DNA of 64,000 nt, from positions 62,001 to 126,000 of the forward strand of contig JACPYS010000012.1 of assembly GCA_016195915.1 (NCBI GenBank), given 5' to 3'. The position numbers and the translations under genes were made by a program. Shown piece after piece: positions 32,420 to 40,430 of this stretch. The stretch is from Betaproteobacteria bacterium. GTDB taxonomy: Bacteria > Pseudomonadota > Gammaproteobacteria > Burkholderiales > SG8-39. Within the stretch, counting starts at the first letter, position 1. Each line of letters begins with the position of its first letter. The notes under the pieces are model-generated. The model saw only the letters and a list, made by a program, of their open reading frames with translations. It ran no database searches and was not told the origin of the DNA.

Positions 32420-33445
32420 TCAGTCGCTGTAGACATGGGTGTACAGGTCCTTTTGTTCCGGGTTGGGGCTCGCGAGCGCGAACTCGAAGGCATCGGCCAC
32501 CTCCTTCATCGCCGCCTGGTACATCGCATCGCGCTGTCTGTCATCAGCGAGCTGAGTGCGCGACAGGAAATCGAAGTAGGTCCGGATCGGATCGACCGTC
32601 TCCCACTGGTGCAGCTCCTCGAGGTCGCGATAGCCTGTCTTGCTGTCGTCGCCGGCGCCGCCGTGCGCGCGGAAACGATAGAGGCGCGCCTCGATGAAGC
32701 TGGGGCCGCCGCCGGAGCGGGCGCGCTCGACGGCCGCGAGCGCCGCCTCGCGCGCGGCCAGCACGTTGGTCCCGTCTACCTGGACGCTCGCCACGCCGTG
32801 CTCCGCCGCCCAGCGGTGCAGGTCGCGGGCGGGCTGGCGGGTTGCGAGCGGCGATTGCACCGAGTAAAAATTGTTCTCGCAGACGAAGATCATCGGCAGG
32901 CGCTTGAGCGCTGCGAAGTTGAGCGTTTCCGAAACCACGCCTTCCTCGGTGGCGGCATCGCCGAGGAACACGGCCGCGACGCGGTCCGAGCCGCGCAATT
33001 TGAGCGACAGGGCGGCACCCGCAGCGATGGGCACTGCGCCGCCCACGATCGCGGAAGTTCCGGCCATGCCGGCGCGCTTGTCGATGAGGTGCATCGAGCC
33101 GCCGCGCGAACCCGCGCAACCGTTGATGCGGCAGTGCATCTCGCACAACATGCCGCGGAGGTCGCCGCCTTTGGCCAGATAGGCCCCGTGCGTGCGGTGC
33201 CCGCTGTAGAGCAGGTCTTCCCGCGTGAGCGCCGCGCAGAAGCCGACCGAGCTCGCCTCCTGGCCGATCACCAGGTGGATCGGCGTCTTCATCTGGTCCT
33301 GGTGGTAGCGGCGTTCGATCTCCTCTTCGATTACGCGGATGCGGATCATGTCGCGCAACAAGGCCGAGCAAAGCGCCGGCGGCAGCGCTTGCAGGCGTTC
33401 CTCCCAGCCCTCGAAACCCGTTCCCTGGTAGGCGTAACGAATCAA
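32420..33445 (-). CDS. Thiamine-diphosphate E1 component, alpha subunit
   Basis: A 341-residue alpha subunit of the 2-oxoacid dehydrogenase E1 type. The thiamine-diphosphate/magnesium motif is FLGDAATEEGVVSETLNFAALKRLPMIFVCENN (GD...NN), preceded by YSGHRTHGAYLAKGGD and SRGGSMHLIDKRAGMAGTSAIVG. I chose the TTG at 33445 because AAGGGAGC lies about six bases upstream; no ATG or GTG fits. It follows hddA and precedes the beta subunit. In several antibiotic loci paired E1-like proteins transfer a two-carbon unit from pyruvate to a keto sugar; that is the inferred role here. Confidence 0.9.
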   Translation of the reverse strand: MIRYAYQGTGFEGWEERLQALPPALCSALLRDMIRIRVIEEEIERRYHQDQMKTPIHLVIGQEASSVGFCAALTREDLLYSGHRTHGAYLAKGGDLRGMLCEMHCRINGCAGSRGGSMHLIDKRAGMAGTSAIVGGAVPIAAGAALSLKLRGSDRVAAVFLGDAATEEGVVSETLNFAALKRLPMIFVCENNFYSVQSPLATRQPARDLHRWAAEHGVASVQVDGTNVLAAREAALAAVERARSGGGPSFIEARLYRFRAHGGAGDDSKTGYRDLEELHQWETVDPIRTYFDFLSRTQLADDRQRDAMYQAAMKEVADAFEFALASPNPEQKDLYTHVYSD

Positions 33446-33476
33446 CGGATGCTCCCTTGATGCCCCTGCAATCGCA

Positions 33477-34472
33477 TTACAGGCCGTCGGGCTGGTACAG
33501 CACCACCCGGCTGCCAGAATTTTCGAACTGGAAAGGCACATGTACGAGATGCTTCAATGCTTCCCGGACCGCAGGCTGGATGCCGGGCTCCGCGAAAAGC
33601 AGCAGGAAACCTCCGCCGCCCGCGCCCAGCAGTTTGCCTCCGACGGCGCCGGCTTTCATTCCGGCTGCGTAGATCTCGTCCACCACCGGCGTCGAGACCT
33701 TGTCCGAGAGCGTGCGTTTGTGCTCCCAGGCTTGCGCGAGCAGGTGCCCAAAGTCCGCAATTGGGCTGGCAGGGTTGTGCAGGATCGTGATCGCCTCGTC
33801 CACCATGCCGCGCATGCGGGTGAGTTCCGCCTCCATCTTGCCGAAGTTGTCGATCTTCGACTTCGCCACGTCGGAGGCCAGGCGCGACAGGCCGGTGAAA
33901 AAGAGCATCAGGTGCCCCTGGAGCTCTTCCAGCCGGGTGCGAGGGAGAACCATCGGATTGACGATAAAACGGTCGTCGCGCGTGAACTCGATGATGTTGA
34001 AGCCTCCGCAGGCGGCCGAGACCTGGTCCTGCGAGCCCACGTGCTCCTTGAGCACGTCCTGCTCAATGCGGATGGCTTCGGACGCGAGGTGTTCCTTGGT
34101 GGCGTAACGGCCCTTGAGCGCCATCAGCGCGTGGATCAGCCCGACCGTGAATGACGAACTCGAGCCCAGGCCGGAGCGCGCCGGCAGGTCCCCATCGTGA
34201 TGGATCTCCAGCCCGCGCTCGGTGGGGATCTCGGTCAGCACCGCACGCACCGCGGGATGCACGATCTCCGCGGCCGTGTGCACGTTTTCTATCCTCGAGT
34301 AGACGATCCGGTGCTTGTGCTCGAAAAACGGCGGCAGGAAGCGACAGGTGATGTAGCAATACTTGTCGATGGTGGTCGCGAGCACGGCGCCGCCGTGATC
34401 GCGGTACCAGGCCGGATAGTCGGTTCCGCCGCCAAAAAAGGAAATGCGGAACGGCGTACGGGTGATGATCAA
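33477..34472 (-). CDS. hddA: GHMP-family heptose kinase, HddA-like
   Basis: A 331-residue GHMP kinase. The opening MIITRTPFRISFFGGGTDYPAWYRDHGG is that of D-glycero-alpha-D-manno-heptose-7-phosphate kinases, and the ATP-binding GHMP loop is LPARSGLGSSSSFTVGLIHAL. The third motif is GGKLLGAGGGGFLLLFA. In the known pathway HddA makes the 1,7-bisphosphate that GmhB trims and HddC activates with GTP. HddC is in this operon; GmhA and GmhB are not visible. The start overlaps the radical SAM stop by four bases. Confidence 0.88.
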   Translation of the reverse strand: MIITRTPFRISFFGGGTDYPAWYRDHGGAVLATTIDKYCYITCRFLPPFFEHKHRIVYSRIENVHTAAEIVHPAVRAVLTEIPTERGLEIHHDGDLPARSGLGSSSSFTVGLIHALMALKGRYATKEHLASEAIRIEQDVLKEHVGSQDQVSAACGGFNIIEFTRDDRFIVNPMVLPRTRLEELQGHLMLFFTGLSRLASDVAKSKIDNFGKMEAELTRMRGMVDEAITILHNPASPIADFGHLLAQAWEHKRTLSDKVSTPVVDEIYAAGMKAGAVGGKLLGAGGGGFLLLFAEPGIQPAVREALKHLVHVPFQFENSGSRVVLYQPDGL

Positions 34473-35974
34473 ATCGTCACCGCCACGCGGGCGTCGCTGT
34501 AGAGCTTGCGCTTTAGCCGGATGCGGGTCATCTCTGCGACGTGGGCGAGGACCTTGTCGCCGAACCTGCGCTTGACCAGGGCCAGATAACGTTCGTTGGT
34601 GAAATACCGGTGGAACGCCTCGTCACGGAATTTCAGCACCTCGGCGTTGGTCAGCGTCTCGGTGCGCAGCGGGAAGGTCTCGTAGCTGTGCTGCGAATAC
34701 CCGATCCAGTTCGGCGGCAGATCCCATCCGTTCGCGATTGCCAGACCATAGAGTTTCGACCCCGGGTAGGCCATCGCGCTGTAGAAATTCGCGAACTCGC
34801 AGTTGGCTTCGATCGCAAGCTGCAGTGTTTCCTCCATCGATTGGTGGGTGTCGTCCGGCAGGCCGAAGATGTAGTTGCCGATCACGTTGATGCCCGCATT
34901 CTGGATGGTGCGCACCACCTGGATGATCTCGGAGGAGCCAAAACGCCCTTTTTCCACGCCGTCGCGCACGTGCTTGCTGCCCGATTCGATTCCCAGTGCC
35001 AGCCAGCGGAAGCCCGCGCGATCGAGTTTGTCCAGAAACTCGACTTTGACCGTGTCCACGCGGGCGTAGGCCCAGATGTTGAGGTCGTAGCCGCGTTCGA
35101 TGATCAGGTCGCAGATGCCCATCACGTGCGCACGGTTGAGAACGAACATCTCGTCGACGAACTTGATGTTCTTCACCCCGTAACGGTTGACGAGGATGTC
35201 GATTTCCTTGATCACTGCCTCCGGAGACCACATGCGGTAGGACGATTTTCCGAACGGGGCGTTGATACAGCAGAACGTGCACTTGTAGGGACAGCCGAGG
35301 CTGGTGTGCATCGAAACGTAAGGGCTGCGCTGATCGATGTGTTCGAAGCAGTGCCAGTTGTGGGCACGATACTTTTCCATCGGCAGCAGGTCCCACGCCA
35401 CCCCGGGCAGTTCGTTGTCGAGGTCGTCCATCAACGCCGCGGGAGGATTCGACAGGATGCGCCCGTCGCGCCGGTACCAGAGGCTCGGTATGCCGTCGAA
35501 GGCCGTGCTGCCTTCCTTCAGTGCGCGCGCGGTGAGCAGGATCGTCTCCGGGCCTTCCCGGTCGCAGACGAAATCCACGTTCTCCTCGCGCATGGTCCGC
35601 TCCGGCAGCGCGGCGGGGTGGGTGCCCGTCATCATGACACGGCACCGCGGATCGAGTTCCTTCAGCGCTCGTGCAGTCTCGCCCGCAGCGGGCATATTCT
35701 GCGTCGAAGCCGAGGGCTGGAACCCGTAGATAACCATCACTACGAGAGTGGCGTCGTAATCCCGGTGGACGAGTTCCGCCACCTGCCGCGAGCTCAGGTT
35801 GTGGGCCGGCGCGTCGACAATGGCCACGCTCATGGACTTGCGGCGCAGGTACTCCGCGAACAGGCCCGCCAGCGATGGCGGCTCGATGGCCGAGAATTCG
35901 TCGCCCAGCTCCTGGTAGACGGACATCCGGCTGCCGGGGTTGATGATCAGTACGTCGACTGCGGTCTTGGCCAT
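34469..35974 (-). CDS. B12-binding-domain radical SAM protein (class B-like)
   Basis: A 501-residue protein with an N-terminal cobalamin-type Rossmann domain (about residues 5-160, INPGSRMSVYQELGDEFS ... PSLAGLFAEYLR, VVMVIYGFQPSA) and a central radical SAM barrel with the iron-sulfur motif at Cys228, Cys232 and Cys235 (SLGCPYKCTFCC). A short C-terminal extension is basic. Such proteins often methylate unactivated carbon or phosphorus, or rearrange carbon skeletons, using methylcobalamin; others have no methyl chemistry. It is the first gene of the polysaccharide operon, overlapping hddA by four bases, so its substrate is probably the sugar made here. Confidence 0.88.
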   Translation of the reverse strand: MAKTAVDVLIINPGSRMSVYQELGDEFSAIEPPSLAGLFAEYLRRKSMSVAIVDAPAHNLSSRQVAELVHRDYDATLVVMVIYGFQPSASTQNMPAAGETARALKELDPRCRVMMTGTHPAALPERTMREENVDFVCDREGPETILLTARALKEGSTAFDGIPSLWYRRDGRILSNPPAALMDDLDNELPGVAWDLLPMEKYRAHNWHCFEHIDQRSPYVSMHTSLGCPYKCTFCCINAPFGKSSYRMWSPEAVIKEIDILVNRYGVKNIKFVDEMFVLNRAHVMGICDLIIERGYDLNIWAYARVDTVKVEFLDKLDRAGFRWLALGIESGSKHVRDGVEKGRFGSSEIIQVVRTIQNAGINVIGNYIFGLPDDTHQSMEETLQLAIEANCEFANFYSAMAYPGSKLYGLAIANGWDLPPNWIGYSQHSYETFPLRTETLTNAEVLKFRDEAFHRYFTNERYLALVKRRFGDKVLAHVAEMTRIRLKRKLYSDARVAVTI

Positions 35975-35991
35975 GGCGTCATCAATTTGTT

Positions 35992-36043
35992 GAAATCGTC
36001 CCGTCGCTCGAAATTGTCCCGTCGCTCCCGCGAAAGCGGGAGC
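35992..36043. repeat. Tandem 18-bp repeat and GAAA-loop hairpin
   Basis: GAAATCGTCCCGTCGCTC (35992-36009) is repeated with one change at 36010-36027. The second copy runs into GCTCCCGC-GAAA-GCGGGAGC (36024-36043), an exact 8-bp stem closed by a stable tetraloop. It lies in the 161-bp gap between the polysaccharide operon start and tRNA-Arg. No T run follows on either strand; it looks like a dispersed extragenic element of the CCCGCTTTCGCGGG type, or a leader hairpin of the operon. Confidence 0.7.
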
Positions 36044-36135
36044 CCAGGAATTTCATTAATCCGTGCTTGTCTCGAGACAGGTGCGCATTGTAATCCGAGC
36101 ACCGCGCTGCGCCCGGCGCGCGAAAGTATTTCGAA

Positions 36136-36211
36136 TGGCACCCCGGAGACGAATCGAACGTCCGACCTGCCCCTTAGGAGGGGGCTGCTCTATCCACTGA
36201 GCTACCGGGGC
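36136..36211 (-). tRNA. tRNA-Arg (anticodon CCT)
   Basis: A 76-nt cloverleaf on the minus strand with encoded CCA. The acceptor arms are GCCCCGG and CCGGGGT with a G-U end pair and discriminator G. The D arm contains TAGCTCAGTGG, the anticodon arm GCCCC-CTCCTAA-GGGGC gives anticodon CCT (reading AGG), and the T arm contains TTCGATT. Its 3' end faces the polysaccharide operon, the usual side for island integration, but no integrase or 3'-end duplicate is visible. Confidence 0.95.
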
Positions 36212-36285
36212 GCGGAGGCGCTATTGTATCGGCTGCCGCGGTATCGGCTACCATGCGCGCTTTGCACGCACGCGGGAATGACGTG

Positions 36286-37161
36286 ATGTCGATGTGGAAA
36301 TGCTGGTTCCGCCGTCTCGCGCAGTTCGCGTTTGTCGCCGCCGCCGCGCCCGCGGCGGCGCAGAGTTGGGCCTGGGACGACGGCACGGTTCCGTTCGTGG
36401 TCACGCCGGAGGAGATTGTCGAACGCATGTTGCGCGTGGCCGAGATCGGACCGACAGACCGCCTGCTCGACCTCGGCTCCGGCGACGGGCGCATCGTGAT
36501 CCGCGCGGCGCAGAAGTACGGCACGCGCGGCACCGGCATCGAGATCGATCCGAGCCTGATCGCGCGCAGCCTCGCGAACGCAGCGGCTGCCGGTGTTTCC
36601 GACCGGGTGAATTTCGTCGCGCAGGACCTGTTCGACACGGACCTCGCGCAGGCGAGCGTGATCACGATGTACCTGCTGCCGGAGTTCAACCTCAAGCTGC
36701 GGCCGCGGCTGCTCGCGCTCGCTCCGGGCACGCGCATCGTCTCGCATGACTGGGACATGGGCGATTGGGTGCCCGACGAGTCGCTCGAGTTGCGCACGCC
36801 CGAAAAGGCGGTCGGACGCGACGGGCGCTCGCGCGTTTTCCTGTGGCTCGTGCCCGCCGATGCGCGCGGCCGCTTGGTGGGGGAAATTGCCGATCATGGT
36901 GGTGCGTGGGAATTCAGGTTCGATCAAAAGTATCAGCAAATCGAAGCTGCGGCGCGCGTGCAGGGTCATGACCTGGTTGTGCGCGGCACGCGCCTGCGCG
37001 GCCGCGAGATCAAGCTGGTGGTGACCGGGGTCGTCGACGGTCGGCCGTGGAACCAGCTGTTTCGCGGCGAGATCGATGGCGACACCGTGCGCGGCGAGGT
37101 GCTCGTGTCGAACGGCGAGTCCGCTCGACGCTTGCCGTGGACGGCGAAGCGCCATCCCTGA
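36286..37161 (+). CDS. Exported class I methyltransferase-like protein
   Basis: A 291-residue protein with an apparent signal peptide (basic WFRRL, then FAFVAAAAPAAAQS with a cleavage site near residue 25) preceding a class I SAM-binding fold: DRLLDLGSGDGRIVIRAA as motif I, GTGIEIDPSLIARS as motif II and DRVNFVAQDLFDTD as motif III. A second beta-rich domain follows from about residue 185. SAM is not known to be abundant in the periplasm, so the combination is odd. The ATG at 36286 is preferred; an in-frame ATG at 36253 would lengthen the N-region. It sits beside tRNA-Arg and is followed 12 bases on by the APC permease. Confidence 0.8.
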   Translation: MSMWKCWFRRLAQFAFVAAAAPAAAQSWAWDDGTVPFVVTPEEIVERMLRVAEIGPTDRLLDLGSGDGRIVIRAAQKYGTRGTGIEIDPSLIARSLANAAAAGVSDRVNFVAQDLFDTDLAQASVITMYLLPEFNLKLRPRLLALAPGTRIVSHDWDMGDWVPDESLELRTPEKAVGRDGRSRVFLWLVPADARGRLVGEIADHGGAWEFRFDQKYQQIEAAARVQGHDLVVRGTRLRGREIKLVVTGVVDGRPWNQLFRGEIDGDTVRGEVLVSNGESARRLPWTAKRHP

Positions 37162-37173
37162 GAGAGGATTCGT

Positions 37174-38499
37174 GTGAGCGAAAAAGACAACGCCCCGCAG
37201 CAACTGATCACGGTACGCGACGGCATCGCATTGATCGTCGGCATGGTGATTGGCGCCGGCATCTTCAAGGCGCCATCGATCGTTGCCGGCAACACCGGGA
37301 GCGGCACGGAATTCCTGCTTGCCTGGGTATTCGGCGGGGTTGCGTCGCTGTGCGGTGCGCTCGTCTATGCGGAACTGTCCGGCCGTTTTCCGGAGACCGG
37401 CGGCGAATACCGTTTCCTGTCACGCGCATTCGGGCCGGGCACCGCCTTCGTGTTCGCGTGGTCGCGCATGACGGTCATTCAGACCGGGGCGATCGCCGCG
37501 GTGTCCTTCGTGTTCGGCGATTACGCGCAACAGATCGTCCCTCTCGGCGCGCAGGGCGGGGCGATCTATGCGGCGCTCGGCGTGCTGGCGCTCACGGCGC
37601 TCAACCTCGCCGGCACGCCGCAGAGCAAGGCCCTGCAGTCGCTGATGAGCTTCACGCTGGTCGCGGGGCTTGCCGCGATTGCGATTGCCGGCCTGGTGGC
37701 TCCCGCGCCGGCGGCAGCTGCGGCCGCCAAACCGGCGGGCGGCGACTTCGGACTGGCCATGATTTTCGTGTTTCTCACCTATGGCGGGTGGAACGAAGCC
37801 GCCTACATCGCGGGCGAAGTGCGTGACCCGGGGCGCAACATGATCCGGATCCTGATCGGAGGCATCCTGATGATCACAGTGCTTTACCTGCTGGTCAATC
37901 TGGGTTACCTCGCGGCGCTCGGCATGGACGGAATGCGCGCTTCCAAGGCGGTCGCGGCCGACGTGATGCGAGTGACGTTCGGCGAGGGCAGCGCGATCGT
38001 GCTGGCGTTGATTGTCTGCATTGCTGCGCTGACCACGATGAACGCGGCCATCCTCACGGGGGCCCGTTCCAGTTTCGCATTTGGGCGCGATTTCGGCATG
38101 TTCCGCGTGCTCGGCGACTGGCGTGCCGCGGGCAGCACGCCGGCCAATGCGCTGCTGGTGCAGTGCGCCGTTTCCGTAGCCTTGATCGGCGCCAGCGCAT
38201 TCACGCCGGACGGATTCTCGGCGATGGTGGCGTATACCTCGCCCGTGTTCTGGACATTCTTCCTTCTGTGCGGCGTTGCGCTGTTCGTGTTCCGCGCGCG
38301 CGAGGGCGCGCCGGAGTCGTTCAAGGTTCCGCTGTATCCGGTGGTGCCGGTCCTGTTCTGCGCGGTCTGCGCCTACATGCTTTATTCGAGCGTCAACTAC
38401 ATCCGATTTGCGGTGGCGTTCGGCGTGGCGGTGCTGGTCGGCATCGCCGTGATGGCGATCGGGATTCCGCTCTACCTCGCCGCGCGCCGCGGCAAGTAG
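37174..38499 (+). CDS. APC-family amino acid permease
   Basis: A 441-residue amino acid/polyamine/organocation permease with about 12 predicted helices. The opening ITVRDGIALIVGMVIGAGIFKAPSIVA carries the GxGIF-type unwound-helix motif of the fold, followed by GALVYAELSGRFPETGGEYRF. AGEVRDPGRNMIRILIGG is typical of the family. It starts at a GTG with AGAGAGGA upstream. The substrate is unknown. It lies 12 bp after the exported methyltransferase gene and is followed by an MFS carrier. Confidence 0.92.
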   Translation: MSEKDNAPQQLITVRDGIALIVGMVIGAGIFKAPSIVAGNTGSGTEFLLAWVFGGVASLCGALVYAELSGRFPETGGEYRFLSRAFGPGTAFVFAWSRMTVIQTGAIAAVSFVFGDYAQQIVPLGAQGGAIYAALGVLALTALNLAGTPQSKALQSLMSFTLVAGLAAIAIAGLVAPAPAAAAAAKPAGGDFGLAMIFVFLTYGGWNEAAYIAGEVRDPGRNMIRILIGGILMITVLYLLVNLGYLAALGMDGMRASKAVAADVMRVTFGEGSAIVLALIVCIAALTTMNAAILTGARSSFAFGRDFGMFRVLGDWRAAGSTPANALLVQCAVSVALIGASAFTPDGFSAMVAYTSPVFWTFFLLCGVALFVFRAREGAPESFKVPLYPVVPVLFCAVCAYMLYSSVNYIRFAVAFGVAVLVGIAVMAIGIPLYLAARRGK

Positions 38500-38511
38500 T
38501 GCGGTGACGCG

Positions 38512-39690
38512 GTGTCCGGGAGACTGCCCCGCACGGTGATCATTCTCGGCTGGGTCAGTTTCCTCAACGACTTCGCTTCCGAGATGGTGACCCCGCTGAT
38601 TCCGATCCTTGTTGCGGGCACTTTGGCCGCTGGTCCGCTCGCGCTCGGCGTGATCGAGGGTACGGCGGATGCGGTGGCGGCGTTTCTGAGACTCTGGGCC
38701 GGACGCCATTCAGACCGGTTTACCGGCCGGCGCAAGGCGTTGACGCTCGCCGGATACGCATTGTCGAACGCGGTGAGACCTCTGTTTTCGGTTGTGTTTC
38801 ACTGGCTGGCGCTTCTCGTATTGAGATCCGTGGACCGCGTCGGCAAAGGGCTGCGCAGCGCCCAGCGCGACGCAATGCTCGCCGATGCGGTCGAAGTACA
38901 TCGGCGTGGCGCCGCATTCGGCGTGCAGCGGGCGTTCGATAACTGCGGCGCGGTGCTCGGCGCCCTGGTCGCCGCGCTCGCGCTGTGGCAATTCACCGCT
39001 GATATCGCGACGGTGATCGCGTTCTCGGCGCTGCCTGGTCTGCTCGCGGTGGCGCTGGTCGGCCTGGCCGTGCGCGAGCCTCCGCGGCGCACGCCGCCCG
39101 AGGCGCTTCCGGCACTCTCATGGGACGCGCTGGGCCGGACGCAGCGCAGGATCCTGCTGATCGTCGCCGCGTTCACGTTCGCGCGCCTTTCGGACACCTT
39201 CATTGTATTGCGAGGGCATCAGCTCGGACTGGGCGTGGTTGAACTGCTGCTGATGTGGGCGTCGATCAGCCTCATGAAGGCGGGAAGTTCCTACTATGGA
39301 GGACGGTGGTCGGACGCCGTGCCGCGCCGCCTCGTGCTGCTCGTGTCCTGGACCGCCTGGGCTGCCGGGCTTTGGCTGTTGTGCGTCGCCGATACCGGGC
39401 CGTTGCTGTGGTCGGTGGCGATCTACATCGGGCTCGTGGCCGGCCTTGGCGAAGGTGCGGAGCGCGCGCTGGTGCGCGACCATGCGCGCGGCGGGGAAGT
39501 CGGCACGGCCTTCGGATGGTATTATTTCCTCACCGGCCTGGCCGCAATTCCGGCCGGAATCGCGGTCGGGGGTTTGTGGCATTGGCAGAGCGCCGCGATG
39601 GCGTTCTCTTTCGCGGGCGCGGTTGCGGCATTGTGTGCGCTCCTGCTGCTCGTGCTGGTGAAGAATCCGTCAACTCTTGGAGACCGGTGA
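38512..39690 (+). CDS. Major facilitator superfamily transporter
   Basis: A 392-residue carrier with about 12 predicted helices. It opens LGWVSFLNDFASEMVTPLIPILV, and has the A-like motif GRHSDRFTGRRKALTLAGYAL after helix 2, and RVGKGLRSAQRDAMLADAV. The wording matches a common bacterial MFS group without a known substrate. GTG start at 38512, 12 bases after the permease stop. Its stop TGA shares its last base with the next gene's ATG. Confidence 0.92.
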   Translation: MSGRLPRTVIILGWVSFLNDFASEMVTPLIPILVAGTLAAGPLALGVIEGTADAVAAFLRLWAGRHSDRFTGRRKALTLAGYALSNAVRPLFSVVFHWLALLVLRSVDRVGKGLRSAQRDAMLADAVEVHRRGAAFGVQRAFDNCGAVLGALVAALALWQFTADIATVIAFSALPGLLAVALVGLAVREPPRRTPPEALPALSWDALGRTQRRILLIVAAFTFARLSDTFIVLRGHQLGLGVVELLLMWASISLMKAGSSYYGGRWSDAVPRRLVLLVSWTAWAAGLWLLCVADTGPLLWSVAIYIGLVAGLGEGAERALVRDHARGGEVGTAFGWYYFLTGLAAIPAGIAVGGLWHWQSAAMAFSFAGAVAALCALLLLVLVKNPSTLGDR

Positions 39691-40430
39691 TGAACAGGCT
39701 GGCGGGAATGGCTCTTGTCGCGTGCGTGGGCGTTGCCTCGAGCGTCGCCGCACAGGACTACGAGCGCGAGCAACGTTGGGCGAGCCAGATCCTGCCTTCG
39801 CTGGTGGTCGGAGACGCGATCCGGATCAAGGCACCGGGCGGACGCGATTTTCTCGGCCTGTACACCGAAACGAAAGGGTCGAGGGCCGCGGTGCTGCTCG
39901 TTCACGGCGTCGGCGTGCACCCGGACCACGGAGTGATCGGGGTGCTGCGCGTCGCGCTGGCAGACGCGGCGTTCACCACGCTTTCGATCCAGATGCCGGT
40001 GAAAGCGGACGCGAAACTCGAAGACTATTACCCGGCGCTGTTTCCCGATGCAGCGAGCCGGATCCGCGCCGCCGCGCGCGCGCTGCTCGACCGGGGGCAC
40101 GCGAAAATCGTGTTGCTGTCGCACAGCATGGGTTCATGGATGAGCAACGTGTACTACGAGGAAAATGCCGACGCGCCTTTCGCAGCCTGGGTATGCATGG
40201 GACTCACCGGGGGATTCGGCGGAATGGCCAACGTCCGGGTCCCGGTGCTCGACGTCTACGGCGAGAACGACCTGCCGCAGGTGACGCGCGCAGACTGGCG
40301 CCGTCGTTTCACGCTCGGCAGCATCGCAGGATCGAAGCAGGTGAGGATCGCAGGCGCCGATCACCATTACACCGGGCAGGAGAAGGAGCTTGCTGCCGAA
40401 ATCGGCGCGTTCATAGGCGGGCTGCGGTGA
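39690..40430 (+). CDS. Secreted alpha/beta hydrolase, DUF3530-like
   Basis: A 246-residue exported hydrolase-fold protein. A signal peptide (MNRLAGMALVACVGVASSVAAQ) is followed by VLLVHGVGVHPDH (oxyanion region) and the nucleophile elbow VLLSHSMGSWM. The acid and base are probably the Asp in DVYGENDLP and the His in AGADHHYTG. The substrate is unknown. It overlaps the MFS gene by one base and the oxyR start by four, an unexpected operon of transporter, hydrolase and redox regulator. Confidence 0.82.
   Translation: MNRLAGMALVACVGVASSVAAQDYEREQRWASQILPSLVVGDAIRIKAPGGRDFLGLYTETKGSRAAVLLVHGVGVHPDHGVIGVLRVALADAAFTTLSIQMPVKADAKLEDYYPALFPDAASRIRAAARALLDRGHAKIVLLSHSMGSWMSNVYYEENADAPFAAWVCMGLTGGFGGMANVRVPVLDVYGENDLPQVTRADWRRRFTLGSIAGSKQVRIAGADHHYTGQEKELAAEIGAFIGGLR

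Noticed and set aside
31368-33445. Pyruvate or acetoin dehydrogenase complex
   Set aside because: No E2, E3 or lipoyl-attachment gene is present and all neighbours are sugar or polysaccharide genes.
23380-36211. Proof of a mobile island at tRNA-Arg
   Set aside because: No integrase, insertion sequence or duplicated tRNA end was found; transfer remains a suggestion.
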